From NCBI GenBank assembly GCA_049724395.1, contig JAUGWO010000136.1:124001-188000 (forward strand): DNA of 64,000 nucleotides. The letters are read 5' to 3'. The notes under the pieces are model-generated. The model searched no databases. It was not told the DNA's origin and was given only the letters and a program-made list of their open reading frames with translations. The first letter of the stretch is position 1. Each line of letters starts with the position of its first letter. Position numbers and translations under genes: made by a program. This document shows positions 23,313 to 34,633 of this stretch, piece by piece. The DNA is from Spongospora subterranea f. sp. subterranea (taxonomy: Eukaryota; Endomyxa: Phytomyxea; Phytomyxea; Plasmodiophorida).

Positions 23313-23753
23313 CCTGATGGCTGTTGGGACGTGACCAGGCGAACTTTGATTACACCTAAATGGTAACTGAAAACCCCCCTAGTGAGGCTAGGCTAAGACA
23401 GCCGTAACCTGATACCGACGAGAGCGCCACCCGTCGGGTCGGGTCCCCGCCCTATTTGATCTCCTGACCGATCGCGCCATCACGGAGTTTCCTTAGTGGA
23501 TAGTGGTCAGATCTCTTTCGGTGTCTCAATCAGGTCGAGGACCCCAGCGCTCCTGCGCCTGATATCACCCTTCCCCAAGCTCCTCATCTCGACATCACAC
23601 CATCACACACTCTGCGATTCCCAGTCCGCCGAACGCTTATTGGTTTCATAGCCGTCTAATTTAAATCTAGTCGAATCCTGCCTTAGGTCAATCATTTCCT
23701 ATCTCCAGGATTGACTGTGTCTGTGACCGTATCTTATCGATCACTTTCTTAGT

Positions 23754-24393
23754 ATGGCTACATCCCAAGCTGTTTTCAAAAGGCGTATTGATTGGGATGA
23801 CGGTGCCGTCGATCCTTGCCATAGAAACTTCTCCCCAATTGCGTCTCCTCCCATATCCAAGAGAGCTCGCCTAGATGTCGTGGCCTCAAACTTTGGTGAA
23901 TGCAATACCCCGACTCGAACCTCTCCTTTTGTCCCGCCTCCCATTTCCATCGGTTTGAAGAAATTACTATCAGCTTTTTGTTGCAATCTCTAACACCTAC
24001 TTAGATTCACTGATCGAAATGCCTAAGAAGAAAGTCAAATTGCGACTATGCAATCGTTGTGGGAATTCAGACATGCTTTCTTCTCAAGGACAGGTGTGTT
24101 TAGAGTCTCCTATACACCTCCAATGCATGCACTTAAAATTTGAATTTAGCTATTCACCATCTCAGAAGTCCAGAATATGATTCAAAATGCAGTTCAAACA
24201 GCATCGGACAGGATCAAAATTGAATACGATGCCATTCTACATCAACAAATGTGTGGTCGGTTAACCATTGGCTTTTTCCGGTTTATGGCATTCGCTGACC
24301 TGTCAATCAGATCAATTCAATACATTTACAAAGTTCAATCAAGACTATATATCTCGGCAGGTCAAGCGAAACGAGCTCTCTTACTTATCATGA
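23754..24393 (+). CDS. akirin: Akirin-like nuclear protein
   Basis: Four exons (23754-23952, 24005-24093, 24150-24255, 24311-24393) with 52-56 bp introns sum to exactly 477 bases, or 158 residues. The N-terminus has the akirin-style proline motif and basic nuclear signal (SPPISKRARLD). The C-terminal half is the hallmark: LFTISEVQNMIQNAV ... IEYDAILHQQMCDQFNTFTK, then FNQDYISRQVKRNELSYLS with a terminal SYLS. This matches animal akirins (EYE.IL...L.EQY..FVKFT.DQI....SY[LV]S). Akirins bridge transcription factors to chromatin remodellers and aid nuclear import of proteasomes. A chytrid-specific insertion carries LRLCNRCGNSDM with two Cys. Splicing is strongly supported by frame, length and the exact C-terminus. 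Confidence 0.88.
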
Positions 24394-24536
24394 GTGACAT
24401 TCCAAGCTCAAACGTCGATGACCTCAGTTTATTGCCCACATATCTCCTGCATATCGATCCAACATAGACTTACAGTAAAGCTTATTCCCCGATTTTAACT
24501 TTCTAATTATGCGCTGTGATTACTGTGATTCATAAT

Positions 24537-25450
24537 TTATTTAGCACTGTCTTGAAGGAATTTAAATTGATCCAATACATGCACATTTGTGACCTGATAG
24601 CGCCGCCTTTTCTTCTCAGTGTTTGCTTCCCTAGTTCTTTTCGCTGGTCGCTTTCTGCGCTGACTTTCTTGATGTCCTGTTTCTAGTTCTTCAATGGATA
24701 AATAAACCGGCACCGTGGAGCCTAAATCGAATTAAGATTTTCCTGAATTAGGTCGTAGATGTCTATACTTACTCTCTTTCCAGTTCCAGATCATCTGAAG
24801 GCATTATTACGCTCTGCCATAGCATCTTGATATCCTCGTCAATATCTGTCTGCAGTCTGATATCTTTAGGATAGAGCATAACTTCTTTCGCTTCTGAATT
24901 AGGGATAAAGATGATCTCCCCTAACGATTTAAGAGACTACAAGAGATGAGAAATCCCGTTTGTGTACGAAAACTATATATTTCGAAACCTGAATATCTTC
25001 TCCGACGCCAACGTATGCATCGAGGAGCGACGATTCAGATAGGCCCTGTCTATGGCGATTGAGGAATGTACGAAGATCGTTAATCCCGTTTATTCCAGGA
25101 TGTACAGGCTGAACAAGGTATTCAGTTGTTTTGAAATCGACAATTTTACAATAGAATGACCCGATACGCTAAAGTGTTTTCTTCGAAGATGATTCGTTCA
25201 TGGGCTCTGAGGTTATTTAACAATACCGGATTAGACAATAAATCTATATGTGTCCCTGATTTTATATCACGAAACAGGTTCGGCCCGCGATGATCGCGAA
25301 TCCACCTAAGGACGTCGTCCTGCAACTCTCGTACATGCTGGAAATTGAAGAAATATTCCCATTCAGAGATGATTTGCTATACTAATCACTGGAACAAACC
25401 CTTTGGGGTTTATCCCGTTCCTTGCTGGTAAACGTATGAGGTTTACTCAT
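24537..25450 (-). CDS. TFA2: Transcription initiation factor IIE subunit beta
   Basis: Exons read MSKPHTFTSKERDKPQR, then HVRELQDDVLRWIRDHRGP... (first winged helix). Next is a segment with VQPVHPGINGINDLRTFLNR and GLSESSLLDAYVGVGEDIQ. The conserved block LKSLGEIIFIPNSEAKEVML follows (human: [20 protein letters not shown]), then QTDIDEDIKMLWQSVIMPS (human: VDEEFQKLWRSVTV). The last exon starts GSTVPVYLSIEELETG and has a basic tail (SQRRKRPAKRTREANTEKKRRR). TFIIE-beta recruits and regulates TFIIH at RNA polymerase II promoters. The N-terminus is short compared with yeast, so an upstream exon may be missing. Convergent with akirin (143 bp apart). Confidence 0.82.
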
Positions 25451-25607
25451 AGGAGTCAGCGATCGGCGCAATCTCGAAGCCGAGCTCTACGAAATCGCAA
25501 ATGACACAGGTAAACTATCGGACTGCGTGAGGACGGAAATCTGGCCGACATCTCTCAGTCTCACAGCTTTACTATTAGCCGAACAGCCGATATACACGAA
25601 TGAATGT

Positions 25608-26562
25608 TTATGAAGGGTGTTGGCGATCGCAATATCGTCGATAAAGTTGATCAATGAAGTCTTTGTTTTGAACCAGAAGCTGAAGCGAATTTTCGAACTG
25701 GTCGCGGGTCAAATTTTTGGAAGTCGTGTAGGTTCCGGCATATACAGGGGCAGGGGACGGCTTCAATAAATAATCAGGAGAGAGCAACAAATCTTTTGTT
25801 TTACTAGTGATCGGTGTTGAATAGCTGGCAGGCTGAGAGGGTAAAGACGATGCCGATGCAGCAGCGGTCCGAAGAACGTCAGGCGTCAGGTGGTTCCGCC
25901 GAGGAGTTGTGGTTGTATGGGTAAATACTGGTTTGGAACTAATAAACCTAAAACGAATCCTTATCAAATTGCTGTCTACGAACACCCAACTGTTCAAAAG
26001 CTGACGTTTGCCATTGCTGACGGAACTCATCAAAATCCTGCTGCTGTGAGAACCAAATCGCAACAACCTAGGCAAAATAGTAGGTTGAGCACGTGTGGCC
26101 ACTTCGGTTTACGATTGAGGTACTTCTCCGGTAGAACTCCGATAAAAGGCGAACGGTTTTTGAAACTCGAACTCCATACTTCGCTCCAAGTCCTCATTAA
26201 CGTTGATACTGCTTAACCTGTTCAGCACCACGAGTTTATGCCTAAATTCCGAAATCATTATTCAAACAAATTCTGATACATTTTGCGAACTGTTCCACGA
26301 ATGGAGTTCACAAAAATTACCATGGAATGCTGGATCGACGAACCCAGAACATTGGTCCTTCTGTGTTTCTTCTAGCCCAGGCCATATTGGCTTCCTGAAG
26401 GGTATATAGCACGACAAACGATGCGGTATATAACACTGAATCCACTCCCGCATCTAATCTATGAAGATTAATAAGGTTAAGGTCCTTGCCCTCTTTCTGG
26501 AATGCAGCTGCGACGCTCTGCATTGGCGTGTGCAAGCGGCTCAACAAATCGTCATTTAACAC
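25608..26562 (-). CDS. DCP1: mRNA-decapping protein DCP1
   Basis: An EVH1-type domain is spread over several exons: INLHRLDAGVDSVLYTASFV, then VLYTLQEANMAWARRNTEGP and MFWVRR. A splice then gives SIPWHKLVVLNRLSSINVNEDL, a second splice gives FYRSSTGEVVAIWFSQQDFD. This is the DCP1 order (tASFavLY...W...EGPlF...R...vlNR.s..N...G.WF). After a Ser/Thr/Pro linker, the C-terminus reads LLSPDYLLKPS ... LTRDQFENSLQLLVQNKDFI DQLYRRY, matching the DCP1 trimerisation domain. DCP1 activates DCP2 in cytoplasmic P-bodies. The true start lies upstream of 26562 (probably an exon near 26660 beginning MAQPPF); one junction near 25960 is unresolved. Confidence 0.86.
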
Positions 26563-26662
26563 GGGTCGATTCCTGTAAGATAAACGGGTGGAGAAGATCC
26601 CTTTTACTGAGCAATATTAAATCAAACGGAATGTACGGACCACAAATGGGGGTTGAGCCATA

Positions 26663-27236
26663 GTCGTGACAGGGGAGAAGGGACTCATCACAAGGTTGCG
26701 CCACGTCACCGCCATCCGTCAATCGTAATTTGTAACATTATTTACCACATTCATTCCAATCTTGGGAATGGCGTTTGATTGATTAGCAAACCCGAGGTGA
26801 CGCCGACCGGATGCTAACTAGACTGAAATAATGCTGACGCGATCTGTGGCGATCAATGCTAGGAGATGATCAGTTCGTCAAGGTCGCGGCTATAAAGCTG
26901 AAACTTGAACACCGGCGAGGAACTTTCGAGCCTTATGCCGATGCCATGCGGATGTCCATGGTGCAGACATTTTTGGAAGCGAATGGTGTTGCCCCTGATA
27001 CACCGCTGTGCACTTAGCGCAACGGAATCCCACAATCATACCGAAACAGTCGAAGATTTATTTCGATCTGATGCTTCGCCTGTATCCACTTCAGCACCGC
27101 AGTTACTGATGACAACCCATGGCGAATAACAACAACACGTGGTGCTGAAGTGGATAAATCGAAGCGTTTGACTAAGAAATATCAATGTTCCCAGAGGAGG
27201 GCACGCGCAAACCATCATGCTGAGCGCATACAGGAA
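26663..27236. other. Intergenic region with an imperfect inverted repeat
   Basis: No supported gene. Arms at about 27072-27101 and 27138-27166 share TATCCACTTCAGCACC and GGTGCTGAAGTGGATA with matching GCTTCG/CGAAGC outer ends, forming a ~28-bp imperfect hairpin with a ~36-base loop. It lies ~70 bp upstream of the start of GSDH copy 1, so it could fold in the leader RNA or be a regulatory palindrome. Confidence 0.5.
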
Positions 27237-29197
27237 ATGGCAATGATCAGCGGAATACCGTTATGGATCGGTGTGGTTGCTATATTCATGTTCATTGAGT
27301 GTAGAGCAGTTATCCAGGATCCCAGCCTATATAGCGAAAGTGTGCTCTGGTCTGGAACTAATCGCTGTGTCAAATACCAAGTCACTAGGTCTGGTCAGGT
27401 TAGTGGTTGGTCGGGACCAATAATGCTTACAGTGATGCCCTATCTTAATTAAATCCATCTTAGATATTCTGTGGTGATAAGGATGGAATTGTTCGAATGT
27501 TTCCTTCGATCACGTCATCTGTTGAAGCTGGTGTTGTAATTTGGACCAATGACCCAGATCTAACAGCGACTTGGGGTGATCGTGGTTTATTAGGGATGGC
27601 TGTTGACCAGAACTATCCTGATAATCCTTATATATGGGTTCTCGTTTCTGTTAATCGCCTAGAAAATCTCAATGACAACTCAATCCGTCCCAATAATTGT
27701 GGTGTTGGTGATGGGGGTGGTATCGATGGTTCATGTGATGCCGCTGCACGACTGATTAGAATCAAAGTCAACAATAATGTTGGGGTAACTGACCAAATAT
27801 TGATGAGTGGATGGTGTTCGAACGGTATGTCTCATCATATTGGGAATCTGGCCTGGGCGAAAGACGGCGGAATGTTTTTATCGGGTGGTGATGGATCTTC
27901 ATATACGGTCGAGGTAAACAATAGAATTGCTGATAATGTAAAGTAGCCTGATGTTCGCTAGGATCGTGGGACAATGGGTGCCCCATGCCATCGGGATGGG
28001 AGATACACGGCCACAGGGCGCATGGAGATCACAATGGGAGGATTATACTCATGGAAAGGTAAGCTCATCTCTTGACACCAGTGGGAGGGTAGTGCTTATT
28101 GACCCTCTCAGATTCTATACATATCGAAGAATGACTTGATGGGGAATACAGTTTTGACTCTTGGAAATGGTGCTCGCGTAGTAGCCAAAGGTTGTCCTGT
28201 ATAACGAATTGTTTCTGCCGACGATCTTATTGTCGATGTTCAGGTCTACGAAATCCATTCAGGTTTGCGATTCATCCAGTGACCAATGATCTCTATGTCG
28301 GAGATGTTGGTAGTATCTATTTCGAGGAAATCAATATTATCCCAAATCCATTAGCCACATCAAACATTCCAAACTTTGGCTGGCCATGCTTTGAAGGCCC
28401 AACATTAAGCCCAATGTATGGGGCAGATTCCGGCTGCTCTTCACTTCAATCTATCAAACCTTGGATGTATTATTCGCGTTCCAAAGGGTTTTCCATTCCT
28501 GGTGCTCAAGAGCACTGCATGAGGGGGTCTGTTTCACCATCGGCCTTTGCGTTCCATACTGGAACTGTTTGGGGGTCGGCTTGGGAAAATCGCTTGGTTT
28601 GGGCTGATTCATCTATGCAATGCGTGTTTACCTTTGAGAACACTGCTGCTTCGTAAATATCCCCCTACCACAGGTCAAGCATTTCATGATTGAATATCTA
28701 TTTAGGGTTCCTGATTTGAGCAAGATGTCGCTAATATCCTATAATGACGGTGCTGTCACTGCCGATATCAATATTGCCCAAAACCAATGGGTCGATTTTT
28801 TCTTTACTGACACCGGAAATACGTCGGTCTGTGCCTGAACTGATTTCTTCAAAATCTATATATTGTCTTATCTCGGCTTTAGGCTCTTTATGCAGCGAAT
28901 TATCATCAGTCAGCGCTGACCAAGATTAACTATATAGGATCCAGGTTCATTGTGCCCAAATCGAGTTCGACCAAACTTAGCAGCAAGACAGTGTTTATCA
29001 TAATTATTGTGGTGTGCGCCGCGCTTTTACTCCTCGCCATTATAGTATTCGCTCTCGTTCGCCGCCATCAGCGAAAATCACGATTTAGCGAACCACCGCA
29101 ACAACGGCGATCAATAGCCCTGGAACCATTGAGCCCTCTTGCCGAAACCATCCGAAACCGTCCGATATCCACTCGCAATAAGGCGCCTCCTGTCTAA
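27237..29197 (+). CDS. Glucose/sorbosone dehydrogenase-like (HIPL-type) secreted protein with C-terminal TM helix, GSDH copy 1
   Basis: Begins MAMISGIPLWIGVVAIFMF, a signal peptide. Exons then read IFCGDKDGIVRMFPS, DRGLLGMAVDQNYPDNPYIW and GWCSNGMSHHIGNLAWAKDG, followed by MFLSGGDGSSYTV. After introns come AKGLRNPFRFAIHPVTNDLY, VGDVGSIYFEEIN and NFGWPCFEG, then the tail. This is the six-bladed quinoprotein-type beta-propeller (GSDH family: HxGxLxWxxDGxLYxSxGD, GLRNPFRF, GDVG). A Cys-rich surface (GCSS, HCMRG, MQCVF) fits an extracellular protein. The C-terminus has a clear TM helix (TVFIIIIVVCAALLLLAIIV) and a basic cytosolic tail (RRHQRKSR), so it is a type I membrane protein. Substrate unknown. 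An AATAAA at 29223-29228 lies 26 bp after the stop. Confidence 0.86.
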
Positions 29198-29222
29198 CCA
29201 CATAGACAACTGATTTATGACG

Positions 29223-29228
29223 AATAAA
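29223..29228 (+). terminator. Putative polyadenylation signal AATAAA of GSDH copy 1
   Basis: Canonical hexamer 25 bases past the stop codon at 29197; a second AATAAA-like word occurs near 29300. Confidence 0.4.
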
Positions 29229-29328
29229 ACCGGGCTTCTAAGAAAATGGCGCTAGATCGCATGATTGTTTGCAAAATGATCAATATCAAAAACCATTGTA
29301 ATAAATAGACACATTTTCCTATGAGAGG

Positions 29329-30545
29329 TTAAGGTGACATGGTGGGACCTCCTTGCCGTTGACATGATATGAAGGCGTCATAAGCTGAACTAGTTTGTAA
29401 ACGATGACGGCGTAAGATTTCGTATCCGCTAGTGGCATTCTTTTTCGCCACCCATTCCATTTCGTTGAGATAACCATTGGAAATAAAGTTTTTAGCATCG
29501 TGCCCGATAATGAGGTTGATGGCTGAGGCCGCATTCACCCGAGAAAGACTACGATGGCGCCCATGATTAACATGATAAGCATTGATCACGTTTGAAAAAT
29601 CGATGGCAATTATGTTCGGGTGGTGCGATGACAATCCCGAGAACCAATTATCTAAAACTTATTAACTAATTAAGATAAAAACTCTGACAGCCTCCTACCG
29701 AAATAGACACCACCAACAAGGAAAGGGGGTATACAATCCCACGCGATATCAATACCACGATTAAAAATGAAAAAATCCTGCAGAGTGGAGCGTAAACAAC
29801 TTATCGTTGGGCAATTGATAATATGAACCTGGGCGTCACTTTGAAATAACAGTCCCGAGCGCGATGCAATCTGCAGCATTTTCTTATATCGATGGCGAAA
29901 AGGCGATTCGGACGACAGCAGTATGTCTGGTAAATCAACGTTTGTTCGGCTACCAGCAAATAACCAATTCGACAAGCCTTTATCTGAGGCGTATTGCGTC
30001 ATCGCCTTTACTGATTCCAGTAATGTTGAGTCATAGATGATATCACCATTACTGAATCCCACTACTTTACTTGATGAAGGAATTATCGTGTCGATCATCT
30101 TGAACATATACCTGTACGTGAAATCTTCGGCATCATTACCACTTGATGGAATAAAGGTGGCTAATCCACATTCCTTTGCAAGACGGAGAGTTGCACAATC
30201 ATGGGATACGACGATAAACTCGATATTCTTAAGCTCTTTCCATGATTGGAAAACGAATCTCGTATGATGAATAGATGCCGTGTTTTCAGTTTCTCTCAAC
30301 ACAGATTTTGGAGCAACGATCATTGTTAGAAGGGCGTCGGGCGATATTGCTTTTGATAATCCATTATGTTGACACACTGCATAGTCACTGGATCGTGAGA
30401 GGTTATTGATGGAGGTGTATGAATAGCTTAGCGATAGTGCTAATGCCAATGTGGTCAGGGTCGCGATCAATACGGATGCTACCAGGAACGCATATGGAGT
30501 AATAGCATTCATTAGCTGTTTGACCCGAAGGGCAAACGACGGCAT
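29329..30545 (-). CDS. Type II membrane glycosyltransferase (GT-A-like), tandem copy A
   Basis: Short cytosolic N-terminus, TM helix (AFLVASVLIATLTTLALALS, residues ~19-38), then a lumenal domain. Conserved blocks: CQHNGLSKAISPDALLTMIVAP; FQSWKELKNIEFIVVSHD; GLATFIPSSG; VGFSNGDIIYDSTLLESVKA, where NGDI is the likely metal/nucleotide-sugar site; DFFIFNRGIDIAWDCIPPFL, spliced to VGGVYFDNWFSGL; then IDFSNVINAYHVNHG. The pattern (NxDI, 'F.RG...PPFLxG...DNW', 'H.NH') fits nucleotide-diphospho-sugar transferases of Golgi type. Two introns: one before DFFIF, one inside YF|DNW. Donor and acceptor unknown. It shares layout with copies B and C next to it. Confidence 0.75.
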
Positions 30546-30798
30546 CGAGGCGGCGCCTTCTTTTTTACTAAGTTCACAGAGCTCGCATAATACGAATCAG
30601 CAAGGTTTGAGGACCCATTTGAAGGGATTTTGTAATAAAGGGGCTTCGCCAAGTGCCCGACCATATGGCACTGGCAGTCAGCCAGTTTGGCCTCTTACTC
30701 AGTCTGGGGATTGGCTAATTACGTCCTACAGAATCGGTCAAAGGGAAATAAATCAAGATCATGGGTATTCGCGGTCAGCAGGAGTGTGTTCGGCACAA

Positions 30799-32142
30799 TC
30801 ATTGCTTTATATGACATTCGAAAAAATCATCATAAACCCTAGTGGCTCCTAATTCACGATCTCGGGAGGAGATTCGGATGTCGTTAGTCTCATTTCGCTT
30901 GGCGACCCATGGCATATCGTCAAGGCTGCCATCGGCGATGCGGTTCTTCTCTTCGAGGCCAAGCAAGTTGTTGATAGTAGATGAAGTAGAATCGTGAGAA
31001 AGAAAGAGCTCATTTTCATGATTAGCGTGATATGCATGAACGACGCCTGAAAAATCAACAGCATTGATTCTAGGGTGATGTGATATCAGACCAGAAAACC
31101 AATTATCTAAATGATATTTGGTCAATGAGACAGCAAACAAGGCACTGCCATACCGAAATAATCACCACCCATTAGAAAAGGGGGTATGCAATCCCATTTC
31201 AGATCAATACCACGCTTAAAAATGAAAAAATCCTATCAGATCCAAATTAGCTGAGCTAAGATAAGATCATTGTCGATGAAAAACCTGGGCATTACTCTGG
31301 TGTGAAACACCAGATTGCGATGCGATCTCGAGCATATTTTCATAACGGTTTCTGAACGGAAAATCGGACATCAGTAGCGACGCGGGTAAATCAAAATTGG
31401 TTCGCGATCCTGAAAACATCCAATTATCCCAGCTTTGGTCATCGGCGTGTTGTATCATAGCTTTAACTGATTCCGCTAAAGTTGAATCATAGATAATATC
31501 CCCATTGCTAAAGCCGACCGCTTTTGAGAAGACAGGTAAAACAGTGTCGATTAGCTTAAACATATTGGCATATGTAAGCTGTTGAGCAGTACCGCCGCTT
31601 GTTGGAATAAACGTGGCCAATCCAAAAGAGTCAGCTAGACGAAGAGTTGCACAGTCCCGAGACACAATAATCAACTCGATATTTGATAGCTGCTTCCACG
31701 ATTGGAAGAGAAAACTGGTGCGATCGATACAAGCTGAACTAGACGCTTCCCTTGACACACGTTTGGGAGCGACAATCATGGTGAGAATGGCGTCTGGTGA
31801 TATCGCCCTCGATAGTCCATGATGTTGACACACCTCAAACTCAGCCGGTGACGATACTGATATTATACTCATGTAATTTTGGGAGATGATATGCGGTAGC
31901 AGTAGTGTTATTGCAAAGAACATCGCAGTTGTGAAAAAAATGACCGCGAAGATAGGTCGACATCGGTGAAATGAACACCTGCCTTGGCCAGAGTTGGTGA
32001 CACGTTTCATGGACAAACTTGCCCTCCAGAAATCAAAATATTCCGTGACGGAACGGAGTTTGAGGTCGTGACCTATTACTGTAACGTAGGACAACTGACG
32101 GGCATGTTTACGCATCTGGTCTACGGTAGGTTCTTGATCCAT
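30799..32142 (-). CDS. Type II membrane glycosyltransferase (GT-A-like), tandem copy B
   Basis: Same architecture as copies A and C: TM helix (IFAVIFFTTAMFFAITLLLP), CQHHGLSRAISPDAILTMIV, FQSWKQLSNIELIIVSRDCA, VGFSNGDIIYDSTLAESVKA, then an exon with an NRG-type segment near 31200 and the final exon DNWFSGLISHHPRINAVDFS followed by HAYHANHE, ending HIKQ. The N-terminal cytosolic part is longer (~60 residues before the helix) if the ATG at 32142 is used. Upstream, 32150-32215 is an almost pure purine tract on the coding strand, likely 5' leader. Divergence from A and C is spread over the whole protein, so the duplication is not recent. Confidence 0.75.
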
Positions 32143-32649
32143 CAACGTACTTTCCCCCTTTCTTCTGTTTCTTCCTTCTTTTCCCTTTTCTCTCTTCCTT
32201 TTCTCTTCGTTTGTTTTTTGATGATTCAGTAAATATTTACATGTTTTGGTTTGTTGCGTGCAATCGCTGCTTGTAGTACGATATCTACGACAATATTTTC
32301 TTAACGGAAGCCTTACAGGACATGGGTTCCACGTAATCGCCAGTCCCATCTAAGAGGACAACGTTTTTCCATGGCCAATGTAGCTGTGCAATTACGGCCA
32401 GGTTTCAGAAGAGCTGGACCAAGGTAATCGACTGTCGTTGCGGTGAGGATCCTTAAATCATCGAGGTAGTTTATGATTCCATTCCTCGAAGTGATTGACG
32501 CCTGGGTTCGACAGCAAAGATGATGAACGAAGCATCATTTTCACTATACAAAAATATTTTATTATGATCTGCTGTACACATAAACCACCTCCGTCATGCA
32601 TAAAGCGTTGTTAATGAGCAGATGAGCACGCCAGTTGGGATTGGGTTGA

Positions 32650-33898
32650 TCATTGCTTAGATTGACATGCCCAAAAGTTATCGTAGACCTTACTATCCTC
32701 AAGGTCGCGATTTCGGGATGAGATCTCGATACCGTTTGTCCAGTTTTTTGTCGCGACCCAAGGCATACACTCAAGATTTCCATGGGCAATGTAATTTTCA
32801 CCAGTGTAGCCAATGACTCGATTGATCGTAGACGAAACACTTCCATGAGAAAGGGAGCGCGTATGTCCATGATTAACATGGTATGCATGGAGGACGCTCG
32901 AAAAGTCTACAGCCTTGATTACAGGATGGTGTGCAATCATTCCAGCAAACCAATTATCTGAAAAAAGGTCAGTTGAGAACAAATGATAACCGTAAGCATA
33001 ACTTAGTCTTACCGAAATAAACGCCACCTAATAGAAAAGGGGGTATGCACTCCCACTTGAGATCAATACCACGATTGAAAATAAAAAAGTCCTGTTAACG
33101 TATAAGCCAGCTAAAAGGTGAAAACATATGTGACATTCTAACCTGGGCAACACTATCGTAGAGCGAACCTGTTTCCAAAGCAATCTTGACCATTCTTGAA
33201 AATCGGACATTGAAAGGTGAATCCGAGGTCATACAATGTCTAGGTAAATCAAAATTGGTTCGGCGTCCTGAGAGCATCCAATTCCTCCAGCCCTGGTCTC
33301 TGGCGTGTTGCACCATGTGGTTCACCGAATCCACTAAAGTTGAGTCATAGATGATATCTCCATTGCTGAAGCCTACCGTGCTCGATTGGACTGGAAGTAT
33401 CTCATCGATTAGCTTGAACAGATATCTGTATGTGAAATCCTCCGCAGCACTCCCACTTGATGGAATAAACGTAGCCAATCCGTAAATATTTGCTAGACGA
33501 AGAGTTGTACAATCATCAGAAACAATGACGAACTCGACATTTTTTAACGCTTTCCAAGATTGGAAGATAAATCTGGTATGGTCAGCTGACGCCGTATTGC
33601 TAGACTGCACCGATAACGACTTAGGTGCGACTATCAAAGTGCATATTGCGTCTGGTGACAAAGCTCTCGATAATCCATGATGTTGGCAAACCTGAAAATC
33701 AGTCGCCTGCAAAAAGTTGTCTAAATGTGTCTGCTCCTGGGTGTATATAAGCGATAGAGCTAACAGTACTGTAGCAAATGTCACAATTGATAGAGATATT
33801 ACAAGAAAAACAGGTGGCGAAGCATTAGGTAACCATTTGCCACTTTTGCCAGGTTCCACTTTGTTTTCCATTACTTGGTTCGGATCTTGGACAATCAA
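32650..33898 (-). CDS. Type II membrane glycosyltransferase (GT-A-like), tandem copy C
   Basis: Starts MIVQDPNQVMENKV; TM helix (PPVFLVISLSIVTFATVLLA). Conserved CQHHGLSRALSPDAICTLIV, FQSWKALKNVEFVIVSDDCT, VGFSNGDIIYDSTLVDSVNH, RRTNFDLP, an exon with DFFIFNRGID near 33080, GGVYF then DNWFAGMIAHHPVIKAVDFS and HAYHVNHG. It ends WACQSKQ. All three copies lie head to tail, separated by about 250-500 bp. Each keeps the putative NGDI site and the DNW/NH block, suggesting all are active. Secretory-pathway glycan synthesis is inferred. Confidence 0.77.
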
Positions 33899-34094
33899 AT
33901 TGTCCGCATTGAGCTTGACCGTGGCGGCATTGCCCCCACATGACTGACGGCAGGAACCCCGTCAGGATTGACTGTCCGTCCGGTGTAACGGATTTGAAAA
34001 AAAAAATCTTGGACGGTCTGGTGTGTTATCGTAAAACGTTATGTTTAATTAACTTATTCGGATCAGCTGGAGTTGTTGCGTCTGGGCGTCTGAT

Positions 34095-34633
34095 TTGGTT
34101 AGCAGAATCTTTTCACGTGCGTTTCGTCCTAACCAGTCGGACTTATTTTTTCGAAGATACCTGGTTTACCAGGTTTCAACATGGTCCAGGCAGTTTACCT
34201 TGGGTCAAGGTTGGTTGGCCGATAGCACTCAATCAGGACTGTTTCATGTGCCTCTGTCCATCTCTAGTTCTTCTTGGTCTGCATCAATTCACGAGATTTT
34301 TCGAGCCCATGATGGTGCCGAATTTGAAATTGACTCGATTTTGGAAAGTCGCCTCAATCTGTTGACGCTATTAAATCAAAAAAAGCACTTTGGCGACAAC
34401 CTAAGGCTTGAAATTAGCTACACGACAAGAAAACTGAGGCACATCAATCAAACTACGTATCAGCAAATAGTTTTCCGAAATTTTGACCCATAACGGAGAA
34501 ATCAGCTCCATCATCAACTGAAGCTGGAAGTTCTGTGAAAGAATCAATGACGCCAACACGCTTCGACCCAGTGAGTCGACTGGAAGTGCGTACTTTTGTG
34601 GGGAGGGCAAAATATCCAATTTATTAAAAACGC
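34095..34633 (+). CDS. Uncertain small hypothetical protein
   Basis: An open frame contains LFHVPLSISSSSWSASIHEI and a polar helix FEIDSILESRLNLLTLLNQK; after a possible intron, EKSAPSSTEAGSSVKESMTP ... VGRAKYPIY and a stop at about 34633. It could be a small exon-containing gene between the GT cluster and the coiled-coil gene. No family recognised and the start codon is unclear. Confidence 0.25.

Noticed and set aside
25608-26102. Separate mitochondrial protein with a basic presequence
   Set aside because: The apparent presequence is read-through of an intron and DCP1 sequence in another frame; upstream exons with EVH1 motifs and the C-terminal trimerisation domain make it DCP1.
33940-34365. 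Plus-strand 141-codon frame upstream of glycosyltransferase C
   Set aside because: Contains a poly-A run and aromatic-rich random-looking translation; only the later part (34095 onward) was kept, as a low-confidence gene.
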